A stretch of DNA of 64,000 bases from Microvirga sp. SRT01 (GCA_018139225.1 JAGSNX010000002.1:372001-436000), one strand, 5' to 3'. Counted from the stretch's first letter, positions 31,074 through 45,320 are shown. Notes: generated by a model from the sequence alone, not told the origin. A program made the numbers and translations.

Positions 31074-33173
<2,100 letters not shown>

Positions 33174-33225
33174 TGTCCCTAGATGGGCGGTAGCCACGCT
33201 GCTTTGCAACAGAAACCGTCATAGG

Positions 33226-33495
33226 TCAGGTTACAGGTACGGCAGGAGCGCCCTCGCCGGACTCGTCAGGCGCGCGGCGATGGCCCCACCGCACCAGCGA
33301 CCATGCGCGCTCGTGGAAATAGAACAGCGCGATCTTGGTCACCACTTCCGTTCCGGCGATCGACCCTGCCAGCTTCGCATCGCCGCCGGAGAAGAACAGC
33401 CCCAGCAGGAACGTGTCGATCGACCCCACCGTCCGCCAAGACACCGCCTTGACGAACGACCGCGGGTGGCTTTCCAGACCGTTGAACAGGAACAT
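33226..33495 (-). CDS. DUF2061 small membrane protein
   Basis: 89 aa from the ATG at 33495, which has AAGGA 8 bp upstream; ATGs at 33504 and 33567 are less well placed. The core SFVKAVSWRTVGSIDTFLLG ... EVVTKIALFYFHERAW defines DUF2061, predicted inner-membrane proteins of unknown function. It is about 50 bp upstream of rel on the same strand. Confidence 0.82.
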   Translation of the reverse strand: MFLFNGLESHPRSFVKAVSWRTVGSIDTFLLGLFFSGGDAKLAGSIAGTEVVTKIALFYFHERAWSLVRWGHRRAPDESGEGAPAVPVT

Positions 33496-33645
33496 CGGGC
33501 GCATCCTTCGGGCGGTGATCGCTTTACGGTATAGCAGGCCGGACCAGTCCGCGAACAAGTCGCGCATCGCCGGTGCGAAGCAGAGCTAGCGCACCGTCCT
33601 ACCCCCGTTATGCCGCGCTCGTCCGGGCATCCACGGTGCTCCATC

Positions 33646-35787
33646 TCAGAAAATCCCCAGAAACTTCTTCCGCTGGTCCTTCTTCTGCCCGGCGCCGGTC
33701 TTCCCGTCCTCGGCCGTCGCGGTCGTGCCGTTGCCGACATCGTCGCGTTTCTCGCCCTTGGTCGTGCGCTGCTGGCTCGCGCGCGCGCCCGAGAGGATCG
33801 GGCCACACGCTGCGGACTTCGCGTCGCCGACATCGACGAACGCCAGCACCCCAGCCAGCGGCGTCGCCACCAGCGACAGGCCCAGGCCGATGCCTGCGCG
33901 GCCCATCAACTGATCGCTGATGATGTCCAGCGACGGCTTGGAGAAATACCCCTTCAACCCGACCGGCGACTGACCTGAGAACAACGAGAACTTCTTCCCG
34001 TCGGCGCGGAACGCCAGATCCATCGCCTCGGTCCGGAAACTGAAGCCGCCGCGCCCCAGGATCACGTTCTTCGACGTATCGATCAGGATCGGGTCGGCGG
34101 CCGCGATACCGTTGCGCACGGTGAACGCCAGCAGCCCGCAATTGACCTCCACCGGCTTCTCCAGCTTCCCCTCGAACATCTTCTGCACGAAAGTACCGAG
34201 ATCCAGCTCGGCGAGCTGCACGTTGCGCGTCCACAACGTCCCTTGCGGCATCACGAAGGCGATGCGCCCCTGCGACGTCGCCAGCGAATCATGCACCGAG
34301 TCGCCGCGTCCGGCCAACTGGATACGCCCCTTGATCGTGCCGGTCGTTCCCGATTCCGCAAGACCATATCCCTTCAGCAGCCTCCCCATCGGGGTCGGCG
34401 CGAGCCGGATGTCGTAGGTGACCGCGCTCGGCCGCTGGCGCGTGTCGAACACCGTGTCCGACGCCACGTTGCCGCGCGCCATCGCGAACGTCAGCGGCGA
34501 CAGCGCCAGCCGACCGCGTTCCAGGTCCAGCGTCAGATCGATGTTGGAGATCGGCAGGTTGCGCGACCGCACGACGCCGATCGTCCATTTCAGGTCCGCG
34601 TCGAACGCCCGCATCGTCTCCACCGGCAGCGCGGCCTCGGGCAGGATACGCTGCGGCGCTGCGCCCGTTGCGGCGGCGGCGGCGACCGCACCCTTCGCCT
34701 CGACGATATCGGGATTGTAGCCGATGAAGGGCGCGGCATCGACGATGTCAAGGCTCTTCGTGGTCAGCACCGAATCGAGATGCACGCGTTCGCCGTTGGT
34801 GATCGTCAGCTTGCCGGCCAGATCGGTCTTGCCGGCAACGCCGCGGATGCGCGTGAAGGTGTAGACATCGCCGTCCTTCACCATCTGCCCGCGCAGGCGA
34901 TAGGTGCGCGTGTTCGGGATCGCGACGCCGATGATGCCTAGCAGTTCCGACATGTTACGTCCGCGCGCCGCGACTTGCAGCGGCACGTTCTCGATATCGG
35001 CGATCGAGGGCAGGGTGCCTGCCACATCGACGACATTGCCCGCCGCGCGGATGCGACCGGTGAGCTTGTTCTGCCCGCGATTGGCGGTGGCGTCCGGTGA
35101 CAGGAGTTGCGCGACGAGCGTGAACGGGGTGTCGCGGATGCGGCCCTTGCCGGTCACCCCCACCGCCTTGCCGATGCGCGCATCGGTGGAGGTGATGTCC
35201 TCCAGCTTCAGGTCCGCGAGCACGCGCATCCGCGGATCGACATAGCGCACCGTCGTTCCGCGCACCGTCGCGACATCGATCCGTGGGAACTCCAGCGGCT
35301 TGCCGCCCTTCTTGCCGTCGAAGGTCCAGGTGTTGGCGGTATGCGCCGCATTCCACTCCAGATCGGCAGAGCCGTCGGCCAGATCCAGCCAATACATCCG
35401 CCGCTTGCCGAACAGCAGCGACAGCGGCGCGATGCGGGTGTCGATCCGCTTCGCCACGAACAGGTCGGGCCTGCTCGCCCATTCCGGGTTCGCGATGCGG
35501 AAATCTTCGGCGTAGAACTTGATGCGAAACGGCGCGAAATACAGCTGGAAGTCGCCACCGACCGTGACCTTGCGGTGCGTCTGTCCTCCGACAAAACTCT
35601 CGAACGTGCTTTTCAGAAACCGGCCCTTGGTGACGAACAGCACGAGCCACACCGCGAACAGCGCAACGACGATGCCGCCCAACACCCGCCACAGGATGCG
35701 TCGCTTGCGCCGACCAGCCTCCGGATCATGCATGCCGGGCTCGGCCGGCGGGGGCGGCGCTGGGGTCTGGTCGGCCGTCATCTCCAT
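33646..35787 (-). CDS. AsmA family protein
   Basis: 713 aa from the ATG at 35787 (a GTG 19 codons upstream is possible). One N-terminal membrane anchor (about 32-53, ILWRVLGGIVVALFAVW) is followed by a large periplasmic beta-rich region. The LKSTFESFVGGQTHRKVTVGG start of the AsmA domain and the C-terminal region ending near VATPLAGVLAFVDVGDAKSA fit the AsmA/YhdP group. Family members form lipid-transfer bridges between membranes or affect outer-membrane assembly. The tail after residue 660 is polar and low-complexity. It is divergent from rpmI. Confidence 0.85.
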   Translation of the reverse strand: MEMTADQTPAPPPPAEPGMHDPEAGRRKRRILWRVLGGIVVALFAVWLVLFVTKGRFLKSTFESFVGGQTHRKVTVGGDFQLYFAPFRIKFYAEDFRIANPEWASRPDLFVAKRIDTRIAPLSLLFGKRRMYWLDLADGSADLEWNAAHTANTWTFDGKKGGKPLEFPRIDVATVRGTTVRYVDPRMRVLADLKLEDITSTDARIGKAVGVTGKGRIRDTPFTLVAQLLSPDATANRGQNKLTGRIRAAGNVVDVAGTLPSIADIENVPLQVAARGRNMSELLGIIGVAIPNTRTYRLRGQMVKDGDVYTFTRIRGVAGKTDLAGKLTITNGERVHLDSVLTTKSLDIVDAAPFIGYNPDIVEAKGAVAAAAATGAAPQRILPEAALPVETMRAFDADLKWTIGVVRSRNLPISNIDLTLDLERGRLALSPLTFAMARGNVASDTVFDTRQRPSAVTYDIRLAPTPMGRLLKGYGLAESGTTGTIKGRIQLAGRGDSVHDSLATSQGRIAFVMPQGTLWTRNVQLAELDLGTFVQKMFEGKLEKPVEVNCGLLAFTVRNGIAAADPILIDTSKNVILGRGGFSFRTEAMDLAFRADGKKFSLFSGQSPVGLKGYFSKPSLDIISDQLMGRAGIGLGLSLVATPLAGVLAFVDVGDAKSAACGPILSGARASQQRTTKGEKRDDVGNGTTATAEDGKTGAGQKKDQRKKFLGIF

Positions 35788-35974
35788 CGCCGCCCGACGC
35801 TCCACATACCGTTGCGGTTCCGCATCGGTCGCTCGGGTTTGCACCGACGCGTCGGTTGCAATTCGGCGTCGGCTCGTCTAACGGCCCCGCTTCACCGAGC
35901 GATGCGCGTGAAGACGGCCCGGCCACAAGGGCTGCCGCGGCTGTCCGATGCATCGCCCATTTGAAAGGAAGAAA

Positions 35975-36178
35975 ATGCCCAAGCTCAAGACCAAGAGCGG
36001 CGTGAAGAAGCGCTTCAAGCTCACCGCCACCGGCCTGTTGAAGCACGGCGTCGCCGGCAAGCGCCACCGCCTGTTGCACCACAACGGCAAGTACATCCGC
36101 CAGAACCGCGGCACCAAGGTGCTGGCGAAGGCCGACACCGCTGCGGTGAAGGCCTGGGCTCCCTACGGTCTCGGCTGA
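35975..36178 (+). CDS. rpmI: 50S ribosomal protein L35
   Basis: 67 aa, strongly basic. MPKLKTKSGVKKRFKLTATG is the L35 signature. The start is the ATG at 35975 behind GAAAGGAAG. The usual infC neighbour is not upstream; an AsmA gene is divergent there instead. rplT follows after 17 bp. Confidence 0.98.
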   Translation: MPKLKTKSGVKKRFKLTATGLLKHGVAGKRHRLLHHNGKYIRQNRGTKVLAKADTAAVKAWAPYGLG

Positions 36179-36195
36179 GCGGAAGGATTTAGAGA

Positions 36196-36567
36196 ATGGC
36201 ACGCGTCAAACGGGGTGTAACCACCCGCGCCAAGCACAAGAATATCCTGGAACAGGCGAAGGGCTATTATGGCCGTCGCAAGAACACGATCCGCATCGCG
36301 CGTCAGGCCGTCGAAAAGGCTGGCCAGTATGCGTATCGCGACCGCAAGGTTAAGAAGCGGACGTTCCGTGGTCTGTGGATCCAGCGCATCAACGCCGGCG
36401 TCCGCGCCGAGGGTCTGACCTATTCGCAGTTCATGCACGGCCTGAAGCTGGCGGGCATCGAACTCGACCGGAAGGTCCTGGCCGACATCGCTATGCACGA
36501 AGAGGCTGCGTTCAGCGCCATCATCGCGCAGGCGAAGGCAGCCCTGCCGGAGCAGGCCGCGGCCTGA
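36196..36567 (+). CDS. rplT: 50S ribosomal protein L20
   Basis: 123 aa. [20 protein letters not shown] and [20 protein letters not shown] are characteristic. Binds 23S rRNA early in 50S assembly and in several bacteria represses its own operon. Cotranscribed with rpmI and followed by a strong terminator hairpin. Confidence 0.98.
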   Translation: MARVKRGVTTRAKHKNILEQAKGYYGRRKNTIRIARQAVEKAGQYAYRDRKVKKRTFRGLWIQRINAGVRAEGLTYSQFMHGLKLAGIELDRKVLADIAMHEEAAFSAIIAQAKAALPEQAAA

Positions 36568-36618
36568 TCCGGATCGCGGACGGTGCCCTGCGGTACCGCT
36601 CGCGACTCGCACGACATC

Positions 36619-36661
36619 GACGGGGGCGGAGCGTGAACGACGCTCCGCCCCCGTCTCGTTT
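36619..36661 (+). terminator. intrinsic terminator of rpmI-rplT
   Basis: A 16-bp perfect stem, 36619-36634 paired with 36640-36655 (arms of GACGGGGGCGGAGCGT type), a 5-nt loop GAACG, and a TCGTTTC tail. It begins about 50 bp after the rplT stop. Confidence 0.85.
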
Positions 36662-36744
36662 CAGGACTCGTGTCAGCAGTTATCTTGTAAGGTCAGTGAC
36701 TTGGGCTGGCCGCACCTGCAATTGTGAAATACCCCGCGATCCGG

Positions 36745-36759
36745 TAAATACGCCGTTAA
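36745..36759 (+). promoter_or_regulatory. CtrA-like element upstream of the PEP-CTERM gene
   Basis: TAAA-TACGCCG-TTAA differs by one base from the TTAA-N7-TTAA CtrA consensus and lies 57 bp before the ATG of the next gene. Chance occurrence is possible. Confidence 0.3.
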
Positions 36760-36816
36760 GATCACGGCATGAACTCGCCCGTTTCGGCCGACGTCATGTG
36801 AAGAGGGGATGATGTC

Positions 36817-37446
36817 ATGAAGGCTTTTCTGTTGGCTCTGGCCACGACCGTCGCTTTGCCCGCCGTTGCCGATGCGCAGGCTTTCACGAACGGCAGCTTC
36901 GAAACCGCGAACTTCGATCCGGGCGCGTTCACGCAGCTTGAGGCGGGCTCCACGGCGATCGCCGGCTGGTTCATCGACAGCGGCTCGATCGATTATGTCG
37001 GCAACTACTGGAATGCCTCGAACGGCGTCCGTAGCATCGACATGTCGGGTGGCGTCGCCGGCAGCATCTCGCAGACCTTCGACACGGTCGCGGGCCGTGC
37101 CTACACGGTGTCGTTCGATCTCGGCGGCAACGGCGACAGCGGCCCGGCGACGAAGACGCTCGATGTGCTCGCGACGGGTGGTGTGCTCGGCAGCTTCTCC
37201 GCACCCGCCAGCACGCGCCCGAACATCGATTACACCAGCTTCACCTACTCGTTCGTGGCGTCCGGCACGTCGACCACGCTGTCCTTCCTCTCGACCACGA
37301 ACACCGCGTTCGGTCCGATTCTCGACAACGTCGCCGTATCCGGCGCGGTGCCGGAGCCAGCGACCTGGGGCCTGATGATCCTGGGCTTCGGCTTTATCGG
37401 TGGCTCGCTGCGCCAGCGCCGCCGGGATGTCGCCGCGATCGCCTGA
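36817..37446 (+). CDS. secreted PEP-CTERM protein, choice-of-anchor (DUF642-like) type
   Basis: 209 aa. Signal peptide about 1-20 (ending ADAQA). A carbohydrate-binding-like beta-sandwich follows (FTNGSFETANFD; GWFIDSGSIDYVGNYW; SQTFDTVAGRAYTVSFDLGGN), resembling choice-of-anchor C/DUF642 proteins. The tail VPEPATWGLMILGFGF plus RQRRR is a PEPxxWA-CTERM sorting signal for exosortase. It is expected on the surface or in exopolysaccharide. Monocistronic between two strong terminators. Confidence 0.85.
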   Translation: MKAFLLALATTVALPAVADAQAFTNGSFETANFDPGAFTQLEAGSTAIAGWFIDSGSIDYVGNYWNASNGVRSIDMSGGVAGSISQTFDTVAGRAYTVSFDLGGNGDSGPATKTLDVLATGGVLGSFSAPASTRPNIDYTSFTYSFVASGTSTTLSFLSTTNTAFGPILDNVAVSGAVPEPATWGLMILGFGFIGGSLRQRRRDVAAIA

Positions 37447-37468
37447 TCGCCCGCGATCGATCCCGAAG

Positions 37469-37498
37469 GGGCGCTGGTGGCGACACCGGCGCCCTTTT
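37469..37498 (+). terminator. intrinsic terminator of the PEP-CTERM gene
   Basis: GGGCGCTGGTG-GCGA-CACCGGCGCCC, an 11-bp stem with one G-T pair, followed directly by TTTTCGTTT. It separates the PEP-CTERM gene from pheS. Confidence 0.85.
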
Positions 37499-37611
37499 CG
37501 TTTGCGGCCGACGCCGGTAGAGGCGCCGTCAGGACCGATTGCTTTGTACGTTTGATGCCGATCCTGTTGCCGACCCGTCGTCGCGCGCGCAGGGTGGCCG
37601 GGATGAACCAG

Positions 37612-38733
37612 ATGACCGAACTCGACCCCATGCGCGACAACATGCTCGCCGCCGTCGCCGCCTCCGCGGGGCTGGAGGCGCTCGACGCCGTACGCGTCGA
37701 CGCGCTTGGTAAGCAGGGCCGGATCACGCAGCTGCTCAAGACGCTGGGCGGCATGAGCCCGGAACAGCGACAGGTCGAAGGACCGCGCATCCAGTCTCTG
37801 CGCGAAGCCGTGACCACGGCGATTGCCGACCGCAAGGCCGCGCTGGAGGCCGCCGCGCTCGACGCCCGCCTCGCCAGCGAGACGCTGGACATGACGCTGC
37901 CCGCGGATGCGCCGCTGTCGGGCACGATCCACCCCGTCAGTCAGGTGATGGACGAACTCGCGGAAATCTTCGCCGACCTCGGCTTCGCCGTAGCCACCGG
38001 GCCGGAAATGGAGACGGACTGGCACAACTTCTCCGCCCTCAATATTCCCGAGACGCATCCCGCCCGCGCCATGCACGATACCTTCTATTTGGAAGGTGCC
38101 CAGGCGTTGAAGCATCTCGGCCTGGCAGACGAGCGCGAGACGATCTCGGTTCTGCGCACCCACACCTCCCCGGTGCAAATCCGCACGATGCTGTCACAGA
38201 AGCCGCCGATCCGCATCATCGCGCCCGGCCGCACCTATCGCTCCGACAGCGACGCCACCCACACGCCGATGTTCCATCAGGTCGAGGGGCTGGTGATCGA
38301 CAAGGGCATCACGCTCGGCCATCTGAAATGGACGTTGGAGACGTTCCTGAAGGCGTTCTTCGAGCGTGACGACATCGTCCTGCGCCTGCGACCCAGCTAC
38401 TTCCCCTTCACCGAACCCTCGGCGGAGATCGATGTCGGCTACTCGCTCGTGAAGGGCAAGCGCGTCATCGGCGGCTCCGGCGACGACAAGGACGGCGGCT
38501 GGCTCGAGGTGCTCGGCAGCGGCATGGTCCACCCAAAGGTGATCGAAGCCTGCGGCCTCGATCCCGCCGAGTGGCAGGGTTTCGCGTTCGGTTGCGGCAT
38601 CGATCGGCTGGCGATGCTCAAATACGGCATGGACGATCTCCGCGCCTTTTTCGACGGCGATATCCGCTGGCTGAAGCATTACGGCTTCTCCGCGCTCGAC
38701 GTTCCCACGCTGTCCGGAGGAGTCGGCGCATGA
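37612..38733 (+). CDS. pheS: phenylalanine--tRNA ligase alpha subunit
   Basis: 373 aa from the ATG opening [10 protein letters not shown]; the ATG at 37603 (MNQ) is equally possible. Class II synthetase subunit. N-terminal coiled-coil tRNA-binding region (about 1-90), motif 2 around [20 protein letters not shown] (about 205-224) and motif 3 [16 protein letters not shown] near 325-340. The active tetramer is (alpha-beta)2 with PheT. The pheS stop overlaps the pheT start as ATGA. No leader peptide with phenylalanine codons was seen upstream. Confidence 0.97.
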   Translation: MTELDPMRDNMLAAVAASAGLEALDAVRVDALGKQGRITQLLKTLGGMSPEQRQVEGPRIQSLREAVTTAIADRKAALEAAALDARLASETLDMTLPADAPLSGTIHPVSQVMDELAEIFADLGFAVATGPEMETDWHNFSALNIPETHPARAMHDTFYLEGAQALKHLGLADERETISVLRTHTSPVQIRTMLSQKPPIRIIAPGRTYRSDSDATHTPMFHQVEGLVIDKGITLGHLKWTLETFLKAFFERDDIVLRLRPSYFPFTEPSAEIDVGYSLVKGKRVIGGSGDDKDGGWLEVLGSGMVHPKVIEACGLDPAEWQGFAFGCGIDRLAMLKYGMDDLRAFFDGDIRWLKHYGFSALDVPTLSGGVGA

Positions 38734-41078
38734 AGTTCACGCTCGGCTGGCTCCGCGAGCATCTCGACACCGACGCCACGCTCGATCAGGTGGTCGATGC
38801 GCTGACCCGCATTGGACTGGAGGTGGAGGGCGTTCACAATCCCGGCGACACGCTGGCCCCGTTCCGCGTCGCCCGCATCCTCAGCGCCGAACGCCATCCG
38901 CAGGCGGACAAGCTGCAGGTGCTGTCGGTCGATGCCGGCGACGGTCCGCTTCAGGTCGTTTGCGGCGCGCCCAACGCCCGCGCCGGCCTGATCGGCGTGT
39001 TCGGCGCTCCCGGCACGCATGTTCCCGGTGCCGGCATCACGCTCAAGGTCGCCGCCATCCGCGGCGTCGAGTCGAACGGCATGATGTGCTCCGCGCGCGA
39101 ACTGGAGATCGGGGAGGGGCATGACGGTATCATCGAACTGCCCGCCGACGCTCCGGTGGGCGAGAGCTATGCCGATTATGCCGGCCTGACCGATCCCGTC
39201 ATCGACGTGTCGATCACCCCCAATCGTCAGGATTGCATGGGCGTCCGCGGCATCGCCCGCGATCTCGCCGCGGTCGGGCTCGGCACGCTCAGGCCGCTGA
39301 CCGTGCCCAGCATCCCCGGCGACGGCCCCGGCCCGGATGTCCGCACCGACGCGCCGGGCTGCCCCGCCTTCTTTGCGCAGGGCGTGGCCGGCGTCGTCAA
39401 TGGCGAGTCCCCCGACTGGATGCGCCGCCGCCTGACTGCGATCGGCCAGAAGCCGATCAGCGCGCTGGTCGACATCACCAATTATGTGATGATCGACCTC
39501 GGCCGGCCCCTGCACGTCTACGACCGCGCTAAACTGTCCGGTGGCCTCGTTGCACGCCCGGCGCGCGCGGGCGAGCAGGTCGTCGCGCTCAACGGCAAGA
39601 CGTACACGCTGTCGGAGGGCATGACCGTCATCGCCGACGACGTCGCGGTGCACGACATCGGCGGCATCATGGGCGGAGAGCATTCGGGCGTGTCGCACGA
39701 CACCACGGACGTCGTCATCGAATGCGCCTTCTTCGACCCCGACGCGATCGCCCGCACGGGTCAGGCGCTGATGCTGACCTCCGACGCGCGCCAGCGATTC
39801 GAGCGTGGCGTCGATCCCGCCTTCCTCGACGACGGTCTCGCCATCGCGACACGGCTGGTGCTCGACCTGTGCGGCGGCACCGCCAGCACCGTCACGCGCG
39901 CCGGCGAAGCGCCGCTTGGCACCCGCACGTACACGTATGATCCGGCCCTGGCGCAGACGCTCGGCGGCCTCGCGATCGATCCCGCCCGCCAGCGTAGCAT
40001 CCTCGAATTGCTCGGCTTCACCGTCGGCGACGACTGGCAGGTGACGCCACCCACATGGCGTCGCGACGTGGACGGCCCCGCCGACATCGTCGAGGAAGTC
40101 ATCCGGATCGAGGGGATCGACAAGGTCGCGCCGGTGCCGTTGCCGCGCACGCCCGGCGTCGCCACGCCCACCGCCACGCCGGAACAGAAGCTGGAACGCC
40201 GTGTCCGCCGCGCCGCCGCGGCGCGCGGGCTCGACGAGGCGGTAACGTGGAGCTTCATCTCCACCGCGCAGGCCGCGCCGTTCGGCGGCGGCGACTGGAC
40301 GCTCGCCAACCCGATCAGCGAGGAGCTGAAGGTGATGCGTCCCTCGCTGTTGCCCGGCATCCTGTCGGCCACGGAACGCAACCTCCGCCGCGGCGCCGGC
40401 ACGGTGCGCCTGTTCGAGATCGGTCGCCGCTATCTGGCCGCGGGCGAGCATCCGACGCTCGGTGTCGTGCTGGCCGGCGATCGTTTGACCCGCGGCTGGC
40501 GGACGGGCAAGGCCGGAGCGTTCGACGCCTATGATGCCAAGGCGGAGGCGCTGGCGCTGCTCGCCGCCGCCGGCGCACCGGTCGACAATCTTCAGGTGAT
40601 GGGGGAGGCGGGGGCCGCATGGCATCCCGGCCAGTCGGGCACGCTGCGCCTCGGGCCGAAGACAATCCTCGCGCGGTTCGGGATGCTGCATCCCGCCCTG
40701 CTCAAGGCGTTCGACCTCGACGGCGCGGTCGCCGGCGTTGAACTCTATCTCGACGCACTCCCCGTCAAGCGCGGCTCCGGCTTCATGCGCCCGGCCTATG
40801 CGCCGCCCGCGCTCCAGCCGGTGCGTCGCGACTTTGCGTTCCTCGTACCGCCGACGCTGACCGCCGACAGCCTGATCCGCGCCGTCCGTGGTGCGGACAA
40901 GGCCGCGATCGTCGCCGCCCGCGTCTTCGACGTGTTCGAACGCGACGGCGAGAAGTCGGTCGCGGTGGAGGTCGTACTGCAACCGGGCGACAAGAGCTTC
41001 ACCGATGCCGACCTGAAGGCGATCGCCGATAAGGTCGTGGCCGCGGCCGCGAAACAGGGCGCAAGCCTGCGCGTGTGA
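38730..41078 (+). CDS. pheT: phenylalanine--tRNA ligase beta subunit
   Basis: 782 aa. N-terminal EMAP/tRNA-binding domain (about 40-150, [20 protein letters not shown]), B3/B4 editing domain containing [21 protein letters not shown]5 domain, class II-like core, and a C-terminal anticodon-binding (FDX-ACB) domain beginning near [18 protein letters not shown]. The editing module hydrolyses mischarged Tyr-tRNA. Overlaps pheS by 4 bp. Confidence 0.97.
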   Translation: MKFTLGWLREHLDTDATLDQVVDALTRIGLEVEGVHNPGDTLAPFRVARILSAERHPQADKLQVLSVDAGDGPLQVVCGAPNARAGLIGVFGAPGTHVPGAGITLKVAAIRGVESNGMMCSARELEIGEGHDGIIELPADAPVGESYADYAGLTDPVIDVSITPNRQDCMGVRGIARDLAAVGLGTLRPLTVPSIPGDGPGPDVRTDAPGCPAFFAQGVAGVVNGESPDWMRRRLTAIGQKPISALVDITNYVMIDLGRPLHVYDRAKLSGGLVARPARAGEQVVALNGKTYTLSEGMTVIADDVAVHDIGGIMGGEHSGVSHDTTDVVIECAFFDPDAIARTGQALMLTSDARQRFERGVDPAFLDDGLAIATRLVLDLCGGTASTVTRAGEAPLGTRTYTYDPALAQTLGGLAIDPARQRSILELLGFTVGDDWQVTPPTWRRDVDGPADIVEEVIRIEGIDKVAPVPLPRTPGVATPTATPEQKLERRVRRAAAARGLDEAVTWSFISTAQAAPFGGGDWTLANPISEELKVMRPSLLPGILSATERNLRRGAGTVRLFEIGRRYLAAGEHPTLGVVLAGDRLTRGWRTGKAGAFDAYDAKAEALALLAAAGAPVDNLQVMGEAGAAWHPGQSGTLRLGPKTILARFGMLHPALLKAFDLDGAVAGVELYLDALPVKRGSGFMRPAYAPPALQPVRRDFAFLVPPTLTADSLIRAVRGADKAAIVAARVFDVFERDGEKSVAVEVVLQPGDKSFTDADLKAIADKVVAAAAKQGASLRV

Positions 41079-41094
41079 GGAAGCGTCCTGTCCA

Positions 41095-41109
41095 TCTCCC
41101 TGTGGGAGA
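41095..41109. terminator. short hairpin after pheT
   Basis: TCTCCC-TGT-GGGAGA, a 6-bp stem 16 bp downstream of the stop, continuing into a purine-rich stretch. Weak terminator or degenerate repeat unit; no T run. Confidence 0.35.
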
Positions 41110-41160
41110 GGGAGGAGAAGCGCAGCGACGGAAGGGTGAGGACGCTTGGAGCATACTGAC

Positions 41161-42027
41161 ATGATCGAGATCGCCAACGACCACCTGTCCGCCGCGATCA
41201 ACCCGCACGGCGCGGAGCTCACCCACTTGCGCGACGCGGACGACCGCGAGCTGATGACCGCCGCCGATCCGGCGTTCTGGCCACGCCACGCACCGCTGCT
41301 GTTCCCAGCGATCGGCAAGACCGCGAACGGCACGATCCGCGTCGACGGCACCGACTATCCGATGTCCAAGCACGGCTTCGCCCGCGACCTGACCTTCGCC
41401 GTCACCGATCGGGGTCCGTCGCATGTCGTCTTCACCCTGACCGACACGCCGGAAACCCGCGCCGCTTACCCCTTCGTCTTCCGGCTCGATGTCGAATTCC
41501 GCCTCGACGGTGCGACACTCACCACGGAAGCGCGCGTCACCAATCCCGCCGACACGCCGCTTCTGGCCCAGTTCGGCTTCCACCCAGCCTTCGCATGGCC
41601 GCTTCCCTTCGATCAGCCCCGCGCCGACCACCGCATCGCCTTCGACCGCGACGAGGCGCCCGATCTCGCCGCGATCACCCCGGACGGCCTGATCGCCGCC
41701 GAACCGCGCCCTAGTCCGCTCGACGGTCGCACGCTCCACCTCGCCGATGCGCTGTTCGCCGACGACGCGCTGGTCTGGAACCCGGTCGCGTCCGGGTCGG
41801 TCGCTTATGGAGCCGCTACCGGCCCGCATCTGCGCATCGCCTTTCCGGAGACGCCGCGGCTCGGTATCTGGACAATGCCCGGCGCATCGTTCGTCTGCGT
41901 CGAACCGTGGCACGGCATCGCCGATCCCGCTGGTTTCGCCGGCGACTACAAGGACAAGCCCGGCGTGTTCGAGGTCGCTCCCGGCGATACCAAGGTCATG
42001 ACGATGAGCGTCACGCTGGTGCCATAG
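41161..42027 (+). CDS. aldose 1-epimerase-like protein (mutarotase fold)
   Basis: 288 aa from the ATG at 41161 (a TTG five codons earlier is possible). Galactose mutarotase superfamily, LacX/YeaD-like branch. Candidate active-site residues are the histidines in SKHGFARD and FGFHPAFAWPL and the glutamate in CVEPWHG. It probably interconverts anomers of a sugar or sugar phosphate. It lies in the space between pheT and prfC with its own short upstream region. Confidence 0.85.
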   Translation: MIEIANDHLSAAINPHGAELTHLRDADDRELMTAADPAFWPRHAPLLFPAIGKTANGTIRVDGTDYPMSKHGFARDLTFAVTDRGPSHVVFTLTDTPETRAAYPFVFRLDVEFRLDGATLTTEARVTNPADTPLLAQFGFHPAFAWPLPFDQPRADHRIAFDRDEAPDLAAITPDGLIAAEPRPSPLDGRTLHLADALFADDALVWNPVASGSVAYGAATGPHLRIAFPETPRLGIWTMPGASFVCVEPWHGIADPAGFAGDYKDKPGVFEVAPGDTKVMTMSVTLVP

Positions 42028-42173
42028 CCCGCGGCCCTGTCCTACAGCCGCCTGATCTGCGATAGGGCGCTCGCGAACCCATCGCGACGTCGCACCACGC
42101 CTGCCCGCGCCGGCAGTCGAAACGTCGCGTTGGACTAACCTTAGCCTAACCTTCCGCGCCTCGGATTCTGAAA

Positions 42174-43700
<1,527 letters not shown>

Positions 43701-43707
43701 TCTTCTT

Positions 43708-43780
43708 CTCCCTCCCCTTCAGGGGAGGGTTGGGGTGGGGTGGAACCTTGGCGACGTCGCTAACGGCGAAGCGTACCCCA
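43708..43780. repeat. C/G-rich inverted repeat after prfC
   Basis: CTCCCTCCCC-TTC-AGGGGAGGG hairpin, then a segment at 43737-43754 that matches 2216-2233 (after tal) at 17 of 18 bases. It sits between the convergent prfC and flippase genes. Confidence 0.6.
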
Positions 43781-45295
43781 TCACCGGACCGGCGCCCCCA
43801 CATTCGGCAGCGTCGCCTCCTCCGCCTTCGGCACGCTGCCGAACAACGCCCGGTCCGCCGGCCCGAACGCATAGCGCCACAACACGAACAGGTAGGTCGC
43901 GGCGATGGCGGGCTCGCCGATCAGCAGTTCCGCCCACTCCATTTCCTTCGGCAGGGCGGTAAACGCCGCCCCGACCGCTCCGGCCGCCGCGACCGCCCAG
44001 ACCAGCGGCCACCGCAGCGGCGACACCGCCGCGCCCAGAATGTGCCGCAACAGCCCTGCCTTGATGACCGACGTCAGGCCCAGACTGGTCATCAGCGCCA
44101 TCGCCGGCCCCGCCGCCTGCCACGTCGTCGGCCACCCCAGCGAGCGCATGCCCGCCACCAGCGCGAACGACAGCGCGACCTGAAAGCCCAGCATCACGCC
44201 GGAGATCAGCAGGTTCCGGTGCCGCGCGGTATAGACCAATGCCGACTCGCAGACCGCGCCCGTCGACGCGAACACCTCTCCAACGAGCAGGAACGCCAGC
44301 GCCGCGGTGCCCGTCACGAACTGCGGCCCGACGATGCCCATCACCGCCTCGCCCGGAATCGACCCCATCAGCGCCAGCAGCCCCTGCGCCGCCATGATCC
44401 AGAACGCCACCTGCCGCACCTGCCGTGCGATCGCAGCCCGGTCGTTCTCCGCCAGTGCCCGCGTGATGACCGGACCGAGCACGGGATCGAAGCTGGTCTT
44501 GAGCTTCTGCGGCAAGCTGCTCACCTGCTGCGCCATGTAGTAGATGCCGACGACCGACGGCGCGAACAGCAGGCCGAGGATGAAGCGGTCGACGTTGCGC
44601 GATCCCCATTCCAGCGCATCCGCCCCCGCCAACGGCGCGTTGGCCCGCACCAGCCCGCCCAGGCGCCGCAACTGCGGTCGCCAGCCATGCGGCAGGCCAT
44701 AGCTGCGCAGGAACGGCACGATGCTGGCGACCAGCGCGGCCGTCATCGACGCGACGTAGGACAAGACCAGCCCGTCGCGGATCGTGAAGAACGAAAAAAC
44801 GTACGCCGCGACCGAGATCGTCCACGGCTCCACCACCGCCCGCGCCGTCACTGCCGCCTTGACGTTCAGGCGATAGGCGAGCGCGGCAAGGCTGACATCC
44901 GACCACGCGATCGCCACGACGATCAGCGACAGCCAGCGGTCCAGCCCGGTGATCGGCGTGTTCGGATAGAGCAGCTGCGGGAAGGTCCACAGCACGAGGC
45001 TGGCGGTGATGGACAGGAAGAACGCCAGCGCCATGCCGTCCCACACGACATGCGCATGCGGCCGGTCCGCCTCGCTCAACGCCTGCGCCAGCCCACGCTT
45101 CAACCCCAGCGTTGCAAGCAGCGCCGCCAGTTCCACCACGACGACCGCGATCGCGAACCGTCCGACAAGCTCGGGCCCGTAGAAGCGCCCGGCGATGAAC
45201 AGGAACGGGATGCGCGCCAGCAGTCGCAGGATGAAGCCGGCGATGTTCGTCCGGCCTCCCTTGGCGAGCGCATCGATGTCCTTGGAATCGCTCAT
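43781..45295 (-). CDS. oligosaccharide flippase / polysaccharide biosynthesis protein
   Basis: 504 aa from the ATG at 45295. Integral membrane protein of the MOP exporter superfamily (Wzx-like). About 12-14 hydrophobic helices; GRFYGPELVGRFAIA near the N-terminus is the typical start, and RNVDRFILGLLFAPSVVGIYYMA near the middle is the conserved core. It probably flips lipid-linked oligosaccharide across the inner membrane. It starts 25 bp after the polA stop on the same strand, without glycosyltransferase neighbours. Confidence 0.88.
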   Translation of the reverse strand: MSDSKDIDALAKGGRTNIAGFILRLLARIPFLFIAGRFYGPELVGRFAIAVVVVELAALLATLGLKRGLAQALSEADRPHAHVVWDGMALAFFLSITASLVLWTFPQLLYPNTPITGLDRWLSLIVVAIAWSDVSLAALAYRLNVKAAVTARAVVEPWTISVAAYVFSFFTIRDGLVLSYVASMTAALVASIVPFLRSYGLPHGWRPQLRRLGGLVRANAPLAGADALEWGSRNVDRFILGLLFAPSVVGIYYMAQQVSSLPQKLKTSFDPVLGPVITRALAENDRAAIARQVRQVAFWIMAAQGLLALMGSIPGEAVMGIVGPQFVTGTAALAFLLVGEVFASTGAVCESALVYTARHRNLLISGVMLGFQVALSFALVAGMRSLGWPTTWQAAGPAMALMTSLGLTSVIKAGLLRHILGAAVSPLRWPLVWAVAAAGAVGAAFTALPKEMEWAELLIGEPAIAATYLFVLWRYAFGPADRALFGSVPKAEEATLPNVGAPVR

Positions 45296-45320
45296 CGGGC
45301 GGGGAGGAGTGAGGACGCGA

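Noticed and set aside
36668..36730. sigma-54-like GG/GC pair upstream of the 36817 PEP-CTERM gene
   Set aside because: The spacing between GG and GC is 8 rather than 10 bases.
38679..41351. 890-codon open frame antisense to pheT
   Set aside because: No recognisable domain and opposite to an unambiguous pheT; no start signal.
42135..42149. CTAA-N7-CTAA before prfC as a CtrA site
   Set aside because: Two mismatches from consensus and prfC is a housekeeping gene; not better than chance.
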